A DNA stretch of 64,000 bases, taken from the NCBI GenBank assembly GCA_004794785.1, contig SJOL01004326.1, positions 92,376 to 156,375 of the forward strand. Direction: 5' to 3'. This DNA comes from Opisthorchis felineus (lineage: Eukaryota; Platyhelminthes; Trematoda; Opisthorchiida; Opisthorchiidae). Below are positions 34,624-46,644 of the stretch, piece by piece. The number at the start of each line of letters is the position of its first letter. The stretch's first letter is position 1. The notes below the pieces were generated by a model. That model saw only the letters and a program-made list of their open reading frames with translations, did no database searches and was not told where the DNA came from. Both the position numbers and the translations under genes were made by a program.

Positions 34624-36449
34624 CCCGTCAACTAGAAGACTACGACGGTTGCGTCAATATGTGAGTAAAGACATGAATAATCTGCAGTAACCTATACATA
34701 CTTTCTAGACACCAGCAATGCCCCTGAATCCGTTAGCGAAGTACTAACTTCGCCAACTGCATGGCTCGAAACTCAGTCGCAAATAAACCGTATTTTTTAT
34801 GTCGTAACTTTTAGGCATGATGAAGTGGATGGCTTTCGGACCGAAGGATTCTGGGTATCCATGGATTCCACCTGTTTTGCCGTCACTGTTTGTTGCGTTT
34901 GCGGCCTTATTTATCACGGGTGTGATAACTCCGTTTTACACTTTCCCCGCCGTCTACAACACGGGTAAGCATATGGCACAGTGAGACCCAAACGCTGTCT
35001 ACATGCAAACATGAGATCTATAGCTGCCTCTGAAAGCCTAGAACAGCAACAACGTGGTAGGAAGTGCAAATATGCGGCGTGAGAAATGTATAGGTTAGGA
35101 GAAGGATATATGGCCCTGCTGATCTTCAAAAAGGGGTTAGTAATTGTGGCCACTTATAATCTCAGGCCCGGTATTAGGTGCTTAATCGCTGTGAAGAAGG
35201 GAAGCGAGGCTTTTACTAACTTGCGAGGTTAGAGGCCACTTCCCGAACCCGACATGGTCTTTTCGCGCCACCGAGCTTTCGTCAGACCGTATTCTGCACG
35301 GTGTGTGCAGACTTGCTGATTTCACGTAGCAGAAGATATAAAGCCGTGAGAAGAATATGATTTTATTTGACAGATTAAAAAGCTGGGACAGTTTTTCCAT
35401 CAGGACTGCCTGAAACAGCTAAATATTTTCTCGAATAATTGTAGGTTGACGAGAATCTTACTTGAACTTTCGATCACCTTGATGGGCTGCCTAATTTTAG
35501 CTCTTATTGGTCTGAGCAGAGTGGCTAGTTCGAGATAAATTAATTCTTATCAAGAGCCCATCCAGGAAAAATCTTCTCTCCGCTGGCCTAATTACGAAAT
35601 ACACCCTTGGGTGGTCGCACAGGATTGTTACACATTCTTCCCCTGGTATGATAGTTCGCATAGTTGAGCAAACTGCTGGCCCTGGTGTCGGTTTGAAGTT
35701 CCGCCTACGCTCCGTGCTTCCGTACCACAGCGGACGGTTCAAATGGCTATCGTTATCTGAATCACTCATTCTGCCCAAACATCCCAGCTTCTATTGTTTG
35801 TCCCCTCATTGTCATTACTTTTATCTTGGGGCTGATTTCACCATGACTGCCTGTACGTTTTCTCGGCTCTTCCGTAAATAATTGGCGGCATAAATCACCC
35901 AAAATATCTGGTAGAATGCTTTTGGGACAAGCTGTTTTCTTGAATTCTCATCTGAAAATCGAATGAGCGGACTCAACCTTTCGTTTCTCAACAGGCACAA
36001 CGATCGCCCATTCCTTCCTGCCCTCAAAACTGGGAGATAGTTTAACTTAACAGCTAATCCTGAAAACCTGTCACTACTTGTTCTGGTTTGTCTCTTTTTT
36101 CTAACACCGAAATAGCAACTGCCGCAGATCTATCATTTTTGCTAACCTCTTTGTTGACCCCAGTCCGTCCTCCTAAAAGTATTCTACGAAAGAAGCGATA
36201 TCTGAGTGACTGTCCCCCAACTGCTTTAGTCCCTTCAGCAAGGATACTTATAGCTGATGGCTTGTCCGTGTTTAGATTCGCTGATTCACGGACTGATACA
36301 CAGGATCGAGGCTTTTGCTGACACTTCCCGGGTCGGGTTTGTTCTTGTCGTTCAGCGGCACAGGCAGAAAAGGGTTGTAGCACCGCTCGCTAAGTTCTCA
36401 CCGCGGAGCAGTGATCCCGCCAGCGCAATTACTCAACTAAATAGCTGCT
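34624..36449. other. Unassigned stretch downstream of Gypsy copy 1
   Basis: No named gene. The minus strand has partly open text at 36054-36383 (DKPSAISILAEGTKAVGG) and 35497-35778 that could belong to a further decayed mobile element directly beyond the CR1-like LINE, but I cannot assign it. Confidence 0.4.
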
Positions 36450-37473
36450 TAAAAGTGCCCTGAATTGGGTACTAGATGCAGCGTCTGAGGAGTACCAAGT
36501 ACCAGAGATGAGTAAAACTGTTGCATGGCAGAAGCGTGCGATCTGAGCGTGAAAGTCTTCTTACCATGTCCCCGCCATGCGTTAGTCAGGTCAGCGTTTA
36601 AAAATCTGTTAGCCAAACCTTGTTCAAACAGGGCATAAGTGAGTAACAGGTCTCTTTGTAGGTCACGATACTCCAGGGGGAATAGGCAAAGCACCGCGAG
36701 ACGCGTTACATTATCAACAGATTCTGGGTTGGCAGCCATTTTCGTGGCAGCTCGTTGGACACGCTCAGTGAGGGTTGCGTCCTTCTTGCGTCCTGGGTAG
36801 ACAACTTGGCTGGCGTATTCAAGAAGAGTTTCTGTAAGTCCATGCGAGTAATACTGGGGAAGGTTCGCCGAATCATTTGTGGAACGATGGACGTCTTTCG
36901 GTCCGACTTTTCATGGATCAATGAGAGGGACATGTTTAAAGAGAGCCAGATACCTAAATGTATTTTGGTATATATTCCCGTAATGTCTTCTGGTCCATTC
37001 TCACAATGCACAAAAAGGTGTTCGCTGAGGTTCCTCTGATTGAAATATGGGCACACTTTTCGTCATTTAGAGGAAGGTGTCAGTCCAACGACCACTGCTT
37101 TTCGGCGTCCACATCCATTTGGAGGGCACTGGTGTTCGAACCCTAGGATTAAGGGTGGTCTGCAAAATGTAGACATGAACCCGAAAGAACATCTGGAAGA
37201 TCGTTGCCGTAGATCAGAAACAAAAGTGATTCCCGAATGGGGTGTTAAGTAGCTTTACTGGAGTTTGGTGCTGACGAAGAATAGGTCCAAGCTACTTTCA
37301 ATCCGAATATTCTGTTCTGTAGGAATACACTAATCCAGCGCTGAATTTCCCCTTGAATCCCGTAAGTCTGGAGTTTTCGGCGAAGCGTGACGATCGAATG
37401 CCTTTGCGAAGTCGAGAACTATGGTATCCTCTATGGGTCTTTCGTCCCTAGCTTGGGTTGGGCTGTCCGTGAA

Positions 37474-37827
37474 TTACAGCATAATCGCCACGCAAGAACG
37501 GTTTGGTAGGAATCCGCATAGCACTGTGGATATAACGTTGCTGTTGGTGAAGTGGTTTGAGATATTCCGCTTAAGAATGCGTTCCATCATCTTGCATGGT
37601 ACGCTGGTGAAGCCATCAGGCCTGTAGCTGCCGGGGGGTAGTCGGTCACCAGTTTCGTAGATAGGCTTGAAAATTGCTTCCTTCCAGGCGGAGGGAAGTT
37701 GCCCTCCGTCGAGCAACTGACAAAACACCAGGTAGAAAAGCTTTGTCAGTGTGAGCGACGTTTCCTTCAGGATACTTGGAAGGACCTCGACTGTCCTCAA
37801 CGAGCTGAACGGATTGGTCCCGTGCAA
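37474..37827 (-). pseudogene. CR1-like reverse transcriptase fragment
   Basis: 117-codon open frame with SAWKEAIFKPIYETGDRLPP, SYRPDGFTSVPCKMMERILKR and GFLPNRSCV, the fingers region of CR1/Jockey-type RT. The palm motifs lie downstream in other frames. Confidence 0.75.
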
Positions 37828-38724
37828 GGGTCGGTGAATGTCCCCTCAGTGAAGACCACTTTGGTTAGAACAGTTTGTAGTAACGTTTCGACAAGATTGG
37901 ACGTGACGAGAATGCTGACGCAGGATACGGGCCTGTATAGTGCTCACCGTGGACCCCAGATACCATCATTGGGTCACTTGAAGGTTCCTTATTTCAGTCT
38001 TTCAAAGAAAAGTCGGTGAGCTCGTTTCTCCGACTTAAATGGCACATTTTTGTCCTTCCGAGCGAGGTCTAGTATCGTGGCTTGTTTTCGTGCGTTCCAC
38101 TTGATAATTTCTGATTTACAGTGGTTCCGCATTTTACGAAAAGCCAGTTCGTCTTCTGCATCACCTTTAGTTGTCTTTCGGAAAAATGGTTGGGACCTCT
38201 TTTTCAGAAGACGCCAAATCCTTTAAGGTAGCTTTCCGTCCGGCTGCAGGCTGGATTTTTGGACTAACGCCGCGTCAGCCTCGCAAATTTTTCGGACAAT
38301 GGTCCTGTATAGCTCTTCCACTGAAGCTGGTCACAGTTTTACTTGCTCAAGGAATCTACGCATTTCTGGGAAGTCTGCAAAAGTTCCAAATCCACGTCTG
38401 CGGCTCCAGATTTCTGGCCCAGTAGCAGATGAAATCAAACGTCAGCACAGGGTGGTCACCATGTCCCAGTAGAGTTTTGAATAACTCTTGGTCAACCGAG
38501 TGTCCTTCGTTGATGATAATCAGATACAGTAGGGATGGCGGTTAGCCTGCGCGGTATCTGGTGGATGCGACGACATGTTGAATCCACGCGTTCGGTTGAA
38601 CAACTTCAGTCAGCGCTGATGCAAAATTACCACTAGACCCGAGGCGCTGAAGTCACCTACCAGCAAGAGATGTGTGAGGTGGTAGCTGGAGGAGAGTTGC
38701 TTAAGTGTATGTATGAGGAACTGG

Positions 38725-39330
38725 TTATCCGCCGGTGGGCTCAAGAGGCAACGGTAGACTACGTCCAGAAAAGTAGGACCGGCCCCACGCAGCGGGATTT
38801 GGAACCACAGTGCAGCAAAAAAGGTGCAGGAGTGGTATCGAAGAGGACAATCGGGATGGGCAAGGCTGCGTGTAAGTATAAAACAACCCCACCTGGCCTC
38901 CGTATATTGCTATCTCCGTATCAGAGACGTCTGGTGTGAGCCAGACCTCTTTAAGTGCAATAATGGACGGCAGTTCAGGGCAAGCTGACTGTTTATTATC
39001 GCGAAGTTTGTTGAAAGGACCGGAGAAGTTGGTGGTTAGTGTTGCGCCCGAAGGTGGGGAGCTGAGAAGTGTGCTACCAGATAGATTAGAAGATTTAAGA
39101 GATGTACGCCAGGTTTGAGTCCAAGCCTCCGAAGGAGCCTCCTCGTCCTGCTTGTCTGCTTCCTGCCTAGGTTTTTCCGAGGAATGACCTCCGTTTGCAG
39201 CGTGAATTTCGCTCCTTGAGAGTCCAGTTTGCGCTGGGCTTCTGCCCCCCGGAGGACGTAGTTTTCCCTCTTCGTGGTTGAAAATTTCGATAGCCGCTAC
39301 TTGTAGCTCGTACAACGCTAACTGTTGCAC
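38725..39330 (-). pseudogene. CR1-like linker and endonuclease start
   Basis: 201-codon open frame. The first 100 residues are low-complexity (many Ser, Pro, Glu); ELPSIIALKEVWLTPDVSDTE then marks the APE-type endonuclease N-terminus, with Glu of KEVW at the metal-binding position of TEtW in relatives. It runs out of homology after about 30 more residues. Confidence 0.65.
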
Positions 39331-39463
39331 GTCTGGATTTGTTTATTTTTGAGAAGTTGCATTGAACATTCGTCCGGTTGTTTTTTGAGCATTTTGGCGC
39401 CGTGTGACCGGTAAAGATGTTCCGTGAAGCCTTGTTGGGTCGCTTGTGTGTCGCATGGTACCA

Positions 39464-40344
39464 TCAAGGGTATTCATATTGGTGATACTCCAAGAGGCTC
39501 GCCATTGCAGAGGACTGCACCTTGAATCTAACCAACAGCCTTTCGATGGGGCGAGGTTTACGCGGCTTATTTGACTGCAGTCGATTTCTTTTTGTGTTTG
39601 TGTAAACTCTCAGGCCGTCCGCGATTAACGTGGCCCACTCGGTGTATGAAGGGATTTTCAGCACACTGCTGTCGGGTTTATGGCTTTGGCTATCCGGGTC
39701 ATGAGGGATAACTGTGTCCAGGATCGGACAGGCTGCTTTTGATGGAGTGGAGCTGGAGCCTGGCAGTGTCGCATTTTTCGTGGTTATGGGGTTCTTGCAG
39801 CAGTTCCCGACGTCAGAATCAACGCTTGTGGTCGACCATTCAGTAGGCTTCGCCGTTGTTTTCTCACAGCCGACCCAACCCAACTTAGAACTTGTGAAAT
39901 GGGTGTGGAAACCACCTCTGCGCCTTTATCGTCCGGTAAGGAAATAAGCGGTGATAATTCCACGTACGTTGAATGCTGCGTCCATGCGAGGCTTGCCTTC
40001 ACACGGGCGTCTCTTTCGTTGGTAATTGTGGGGTCTCCGGCGGTTGAGTAGAAACTGCAATCCGGAGACGTGACCGGTTGCGTTGGCGTGCTCTTAAGGG
40101 TACAAGGGTCTACAAATACCATCGCGTTTGCCATAAGTTTGGGGAAGGTTGAACTGTCACCGAGCGGAATTTCGTTACGCGGTTCCCCTCTGGGGCTGTT
40201 GTTGCTCAGTTTTCTGGCCTCTGTAGGGCGATCCTTCAATATGCGCTTGATCTTTGGATGACGGTCGGTCCAGTGGTGGACTGCTTGAGCATTTTTCCAC
40301 GAGCGGTCGACTAGCAGTATGATAAAAACTTCTAGACAGAGCAA
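39464..40344 (-). pseudogene. CR1-like ORF1 region
   Basis: Two overlapping open frames (40344-39784, 186 codons; 39883-39464, 139 codons) rich in Ser, Thr and Pro precede the endonuclease in the correct order for ORF1. No zinc finger is visible, so the assignment rests on position. Confidence 0.45.
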
Positions 40345-40345
40345 A

Positions 40346-42539
40346 GCTGTACGCAGCCTTCACTTAAGAAAAATACGTCACTTGGCCACGTATTCATTGG
40401 CTCCTAGGGTGATGACTTCTCAAGCGGAAGTTGCACTCATAATGTTAAGTAACTCTTCTTCTGTGCTACTTATTGACCGCCGGTGATGTGAGCAGTTATT
40501 GTTACTTTCAATAGGGATTTCGTTCCGTCCATGAAGCCAAACTATGCCAATCAATTCTTCCATCCGGTGGGACGCGAAATAAAACATGTGATTCCACGGA
40601 ATTGAATAACAGGAAGACAAGGACCCCAGCAGGAATCTGGGCTTAAAAAACGTCTTCTTTATTCCATAGGTAGGGGTCTCATTAGAGGCTGTATCATTTT
40701 GGATTTGTCTCGGCAGTTGGCTATGTCCCACATAGCTCAGTGTACCACGACCTTTGGGGGAAATTAACGGCATTCTCCTAGGAAACGATCACCGTGTATA
40801 TGGCCCTTTTTGGAGTTTCCCTTTTGTCGAAAAAATGAAACCAAGTTGCGTCCTTTGCCCAGCATGAGAATTAAAGCATTCTCCCCATATTACTCTCTTA
40901 TGCTACCGAATATTCCATGAAGACCGTGTCACACCGTAGATGGGAGCTAGCTCCAGTTTTGCTGACCATGAAACACGTGTGGGACCCACTAATAGCTTTT
41001 TCCTAGTCCATCATCACTCTCAGAGGGAAAAAGAGGCATTTTTATGACCTTTCTGTCCGGGAAGGAAAGCAAGTTTTCAATAGTGACTCAACAAGACACA
41101 TAAAGAGGCCCTTGAAAGTTGGAACAATCTAATTAATCGATGGTCTTCATTTCATGCAGTGGGTGACCGAATTATGCACAAGCCAACATACTGAGCGGAT
41201 ACTTTGTCCGCGGGCCGGATCGCGCGTGCCCTTATATCGAGTGTAAATACAAGCTGAGCCCAAAGCGGTTTGGAAGCACACTGTAGTAAATATTGCCCGC
41301 CATTTTGATGTATCTGTGAGTAAATATGGATGAAGCACAACCTCGCACAACTGCCTTTGGCTCACGAGATTTCTTCGCGCCTTCCACCCAAGGAAGTTAG
41401 TATGAGCCCCTACCCTCGGCGAAATACTGTCCTACAGTGCTTCCGCAGCCTGGACTTTGAATGGTTGGCCACACTGCCAGAGTGCTCTCTATCCATTGAT
41501 GTCTCCACCACAAATTTCCTGGCTGCACACTTGCGTATACAGGCGCTGGAACCAACAATTTTGTCCATCACACATGGCCGACTCATCATCAGATACAGCA
41601 ATCTCTGTACACGCTCATTAGGCTCATCCACACTACCACTAGCACCGACCCTTTTGCGTAGACCATGCGATACTTAGAGGTGCTTCGTTCGGAAGGGAGC
41701 ATCGTGGGATGTAGTGTCTGTAATTTTGGTTGATTTATCAGCAAGGTTTAGTGAGGTGCAACCGTGCTTACTGGGCATGGGCTCACCGAATCTTTCTGCT
41801 TTCTACCAGCAGAAATCGTCGTGATTTACCAACCTTAGAAGATCAGTGCCCCACGGTGCCTCCACAGTGTGCGTGTTACAGGTTGTCGTATGGAATAAAG
41901 AGACGTGGCCAATGAAAACATGTGAATGAGACCACACATTAGTTTGCCGGAATGTCTGCGCGTGATGCGTGCAATTCAACAGCTCACTCATATATTAGGT
42001 GCTATGCTCTAGCCAACTCCGCAGAATGTCCACAGTTTAGAGAAGGCAGTCATATTTTAACATACCTTGATGCATAAAGACTGTGTTAAAACAGTGTTAT
42101 AGCAGACGTCTAGTGCAGGCGCCCTGTCCATCAGAAAACTAAGTTAGCTACGTAAAAGTGGACAGGACCGAGCGCAAATTGAGGCGTGCCGAGAGTACGA
42201 TGACATTGAAACCAAACGTCAGTCAAAGTAGCCTCGCAAGTATTTGACTGATGAAAAAACTGGATACTGTGGCGATAGAAACATCACTACTGAGGCACGT
42301 AAGAATGAAAAAATTTTGGACAAAAAATGGCAACTGTTTCAAAAATCACGTAACACGGAGCAGCTTTAGCACCGGATTAGGACAAGAAAAGCAAAATAAG
42401 TTTGACGAACCGGAGTTATTATGAGAGGCAAAGAAAATATGGGCTAAGTTGTGAGCACTTAGAGCTCACTGGTTTTGAGGGGCGTAAGGAGTCTCTTCAG
42501 AGTCTCTGCAGGGGGAAGAGCTGAACCAGAAGTCATCAT
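40346..42539. other. Unassigned stretch, nothing recognised
   Basis: Open frames at 40420-40773 (-) and 41330-41677 (+) show no family resemblance. The first directly precedes the CR1-like element and might be its 5' end. Confidence 0.4.
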
Positions 42540-43060
42540 TGAAAGTTGCAGGCAGCGTGAGCCAAGAATATACCACGATACCCAGCGGATCGGAAGACTA
42601 CCCATAGTAGGGACATGGTCACTGATATGGTTATGTGTAAAGGTGATCCGTTTGGAGCAGAACCACCAGGTAGAACTAGTGTCACCACCGGAGGTGTAAT
42701 AAAGTATGGACAGGCAATCAGAGTGTGTGTAGCATTTGTGGTAACCTTGTCGCAACCGGCCTTTCGCTTATGGACATGCCCCTGCATAAACGTCCTGAAC
42801 GAAGCAGCTGATGTCAAAGCATCTCCGGGAGACGAGGTCAGTATGGGGTGGGGCTGTTCTGGAATCAACTGAGAGTACAGTTGTTGGCAAGAAAAGCACC
42901 ACTGTCACCCAGGAGAGATACTGAAGCAGCCATAGCTGAAGTGGGAACTACAGGTGGAAAAAGAGTAAAAAACGGTTTACCAGAAAGCGATGGAGATGGC
43001 GAATATCCGGGGTTCACAATGACAGAAGGGGAGGGGTGGTTACCAATTACTGTAGTACTG
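42540..43060 (+). repeat. Unassigned dispersed repeat, copy B
   Basis: Best partner of copy A (16620-17110), collinear over about 500 bp. It contains TATGGACAGGCAATC, TGGACATGCCCCTGCATAAA and TACTGAAGCAGCCATAGCTG. No coding domain identified. Confidence 0.45.
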
Positions 43061-45000
43061 CAGCGGAACCAAGCCCAAGTGAGCGATACTTGGGCGATGC
43101 TGTAGTTGGGTATTATACGCGACGCTGTAAAAACACTTCACAGCGACGGGGGCTGGTGCCGACAGCAGTTTAAGTAGCGGTATTTAATTTGATGCCTGGC
43201 ATGTAATAGAGCCATTGTATGGAACCTGCAGAGGCACTTGAGCGGCACTGAGCGGGAATTGGTGGCAAGCAAAAGACAGAAAGCCAGTAAAAAGCGAGTC
43301 GTATAGATGCTAACTGGACCACTAGGGGAGTAAGGCAGTGACAGCTAACGGGTATGGCTCTACGTAAATTCTTCCGCGTGGTATGGGTGCCCCCGACTCC
43401 CTGCAATTTTACTCGTTCACTCTAAACAGGCTGTCCGTGCCACCCTTCAAAAACGAATGGTATAAGATCCAAATTTTCGGTCTCAGATGGCAGAAATAAA
43501 GTTATCCGACGTCCAAGAAATTTTGTGCCTAGTGATCTGCTTATAAGTAGGATTTTCGATTATGTTCATTTGAGACGATCATGTCATTGTGCTGCGAAGG
43601 ACTGGTGTGATACAGCTGACTCCAGTGCCAGTCGACTTCAGCTGCCTTGACTAAACTTTTACTCCGCAGACGCGACAACAATTCCTGAGTAGCGATTAAG
43701 TGTCCTCGCTTTCGTCTCTGTCGGCCGTTGATTATGACCAAATATTTCAGCCTGACCTCACCGCGGAAGTTTGCAATCAACGACTTCAAAGGCCATAAAA
43801 ATTAGTAACCCCTGTCTTTCACTCACATAGCTTGTGGGCCGCGAGATCGGTTTCTATTCCGAAGATAACTGACTTGTCGAGCTCTTCCCCTTTCTCTACT
43901 GCAACACTGACCTCCTTTCAATTCATGATCGCCCTAATACACTGCCCTCCCTCTGTTCCATTTGGCCCCGCAAATCCACGCGCACTTTTTTCCAATTAAA
44001 TATACTTTGTCTTCTCACCATATATTCTGGTCACATATTTTTTCGGGTGATCGCCCTGGCACGCGCCAACCTTTTAACAGTTAGTCTTGAAGGCGAATTT
44101 TAGGACCGTAATGATTTGCTGAGGCATCGGTCCCCCAAACACAACCGTGCTTATCTGTGGGTATTGAATATGAGTTCGCACCCACTGGCGGATGCACCCT
44201 TGTTCACCGACGTGCATTTCTCACTTTACTACCCACTTACGGTGGTATGAGAGTTAATCTGATTGAACAAAGGACACCTCAGCTAAAAAAGCATCAAACG
44301 TAGACCGATCTTCTGATGCTATGTCAGGCGCCGTAGCTCGCGATAAGTTTTAATAGGGACAAGAGAATAGTGCTACAGCTGTATTTGTAGAGGTCAGATA
44401 AGTTCTCAGGTGGTCCAGCCGGAATCTTCGTGATGCGGCAAAAGGTGCAGAAATAAATGCTTGATTCTGATTGATGCATATTCTAACCAACCAGCGCATG
44501 CCACCTTTAGGCCCGTATCTACACATCCCGCCAACCGACGTAAGTTTCGGTCGTTTCGGACTGTTGACTCCCAAGGATGTTGTCCTTCCAAAGGCAGCTT
44601 AGGTTTGATTTTTGGTGGTCCGAGAGGTTGTCCTCACTTGTCGGTCCATCCTCCGTTTAAAATGGCACCGTTTGTAACCTCCACGTAAGGTATGTCAGGA
44701 TAGTCTGGCACTAGCCGTGACTTGTTAACTCCATTATTCCCATTTTGAAACCATAATCTGCTGCTTCTAGTCTATTCACTTGACGCACTCATGCAAGGGC
44801 TATGATCTAGACGGCGTGCCTGACTTAATATTCGGCCCGGCGTCCTCGCGATATGTTCAGGTGAGCGCCTTCTGGCTTTTATGCGCCTGCTGTGATGTCT
44901 GTTCTGCCGACCCCTTCATACTAACTTTATGGATGGCAGTGTGACGCCCTGATTGACAGTGGGACTGAAATGAAGGACAAAGACACTGATGCTCTACTGT
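43061..45000. other. Unassigned stretch, nothing recognised
   Basis: Exon-like open frames at 43541-43789 (-) and 44350-44574 (-) have no recognisable family. No repeat used elsewhere was seen. Confidence 0.4.
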
Positions 45001-45177
45001 CGGGATAGCTCAGTGGTTAGGGCGTGAAATCACTGGCGGGAAAGTCCGTGGTTCGAACCCAACTACGGCATCTCGATAGCTCCTGTCTGGGCTTAGGCAA
45101 CCTGGCAGTATCCCGGCCCTCTTGCTGCCTTCAGGCGGCAAGGCATCTAGGCGCTCCAAGAGCGTTACAGCTGAACC
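45001..45177 (+). repeat. tRNA-derived SINE, copy 2
   Basis: Head GGGATAGCTCAGTGGTTAGG and an exact B box GGTTCGAACCC. In the body the hairpin reads GCGCTCCAAGAGCG instead of GCACCGAAAGGGTGC: loop and arms changed but still paired. No microsatellite tail. Confidence 0.9.
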
Positions 45178-45339
45178 ATTGTATCGTTTTCGCGAAATAA
45201 ACTCATTTGCACAACAATTTGGTTTTGACGGGAGATTCACCTGGAACCCACCGGAATCTCTCGTTTTATGATGTTTTTTCAGCAACCTTATGAGTAGTGT
45301 ATTCCGTCTATAATCGCGTCGTTTTGTTTGCTTCACTGC

Positions 45340-45960
45340 CATACTACGACAAAGGCTGTTTAATCATATTCAAAGCCTTGAAGTGAAAAGAAGAGAAGAG
45401 TGGATGACAGATCTGGTGCTAGTCTACCGCAAGCATTCTGAAGCGCCTACACTTCCAAGCGCTAAGCCAGACAGTCTGTAGAGAAACTAAGCTCCACTGT
45501 TGTTGTTAAGCACAGCGGTGTCATCGCTACCCTATCGTTTGAAGCGGACCACATCCAAAACACCTAAACCCTTTGTAACCTCTTCCACGCTCTAGCCAAG
45601 CCATACATTGTCTGTTTCACGGTCTGCGCTATTCTGAAGGAGACGCGGAGAACAACACTAGTCTCGGTAGACGGAATTTCGGTATGCGTAGCATATGGCC
45701 CAGCCGTTACAGCTGATGTTTCTGAACATTTTCTGTGGCTACATTACCTTCTGTACAGCCAAATTTCGGTTGTCTAATTACCTCGTTACCAATTGGTTGA
45801 CACCATCAACACTTTCTGAGACATCAGTGGTCAAAACCTGAAAACGCCTCACTTTATCCGTCCGCAGCATCCATGTCTCGCAACCACGCAACTTTAATGT
45901 AGCCTAATGTACGTGAGGTTTCAACCAGCTTAATTACTTAGGGTGCACTGTCTGTTCACC
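45340..45960 (-). mobile_element. RTE-like LINE 3' end fragment
   Basis: The plus strand text AGTGAAAAGAAGAGAAGAG...CAAGCATTCTGAAGCGCCTA and GCGTAGCATATGGCCCAGCC corresponds, on the minus strand, to the C-terminal coding and 3' UTR seen at 49850-50250 and 58350-58700. Heavily diverged, 5'-truncated. Confidence 0.6.
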
Positions 45961-46465
45961 CGGTGGCCCTACAAACACTTGGTTTGCTTTTGGAATCAGA
46001 GTAAGGTCGTAACATGTATCAAGTTGGCAGTTGCTCACTGACAAGTTTTGGTCGACCGAATGACTTCCATCTTAATTTGGTCACGACCCCTGATTACATG
46101 CCACTAATTGTGTGAGCTCTTTAAGTTGACTCCACAGTGTTCTTCGTGGCCCTTATGGTTATACGTGCTGCACCAGTAGTTCCGTGGTGCAACCACGGAA
46201 CAACAGAAAGTGAGCGGCTTGAATTCCTTGTAGAAGTTGCCTGCCTTTTGCCAAGAACTGTGGAAGAAAACAGGGAAGAGGCGGTAAGGTGTTTCAGAAG
46301 GGCTTGGCAAGTTGGCACACTGTGCACTCATGCCATCTGTCAGCGGTAAGGACCGGGTTAAATTTGAAAGAAAGTAAGCTCTGACTAAGTATCATCACTC
46401 TGAAAGAACGAACAAGGTTGACACGAAACAGTGAACAGTTAGTTCATCTTTATCCACCACCATGT

Positions 46466-46644
46466 TCGAGATGGCCGAAGTGGTTAGAGCGCGAATTTAC
46501 TGACCGGAAGGTCCGTGGTTCGAACCCGACCTCTGCCTCTCGACTTCCCCTGTCTAGGCTTGGGCAACCTGGCAGTATCCCAGCCCTCGTGCTTCCTTCT
46601 GGTAGCATGGCAGTTAGGCACCGAAAGGGTGCTACAGCTGAACG
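46466..46644 (+). repeat. tRNA-derived SINE, copy 3 (best preserved)
   Basis: A box TGGCCGAAGTGG, B box GGTTCGAACCC, then a body with the segment at 46550-46590 that also occurs in the LINE leader, and the terminal hairpin GCACCGAAAGGGTGC followed by CTACAGCTGAACG. The tRNA part cannot fold a full acceptor stem, so it is a SINE head and not a tRNA gene. Confidence 0.93.

Larger units (their letters stand above)
36450..40345 (-). mobile_element. CR1-like non-LTR retrotransposon, nearly full length, decayed
   Basis: On the minus strand: an ORF1-like region (about 40345-39460), a link with KPRQEADKQDEEAP, the endonuclease start LPSIIALKEVWLTPDVSDTE (38900-38960), RT fingers DGGQLPSAWKEAIFKPIYE and SYRPDGFTSVPCKMMERILKR (37480-37720), motif A IVLDFAKAFDR (37400), [19 protein letters not shown] and the typical C-terminus [29 protein letters not shown] (36560-36740). 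Several frameshifts and stops make it inactive. In this family ORF1 binds RNA and ORF2 carries endonuclease and RT. The wording differs from the RTE-like family, so the window holds at least two LINE clades. Confidence 0.82.

Noticed and set aside
41330..41677. Possible exon on the plus strand (115 codons)
   Set aside because: Frames are open on both strands with no family resemblance and no consistent splice signals.
44461..44688. Gypsy integrase fragment (ILIDAYSNQPA)
   Set aside because: Only a few residues resemble the integrase core and no other domain is nearby.
46466..46540. tRNA gene, from perfect A and B boxes
   Set aside because: No acceptor stem pairing, and the same head is followed by one common body in eight copies; it is a SINE promoter region.
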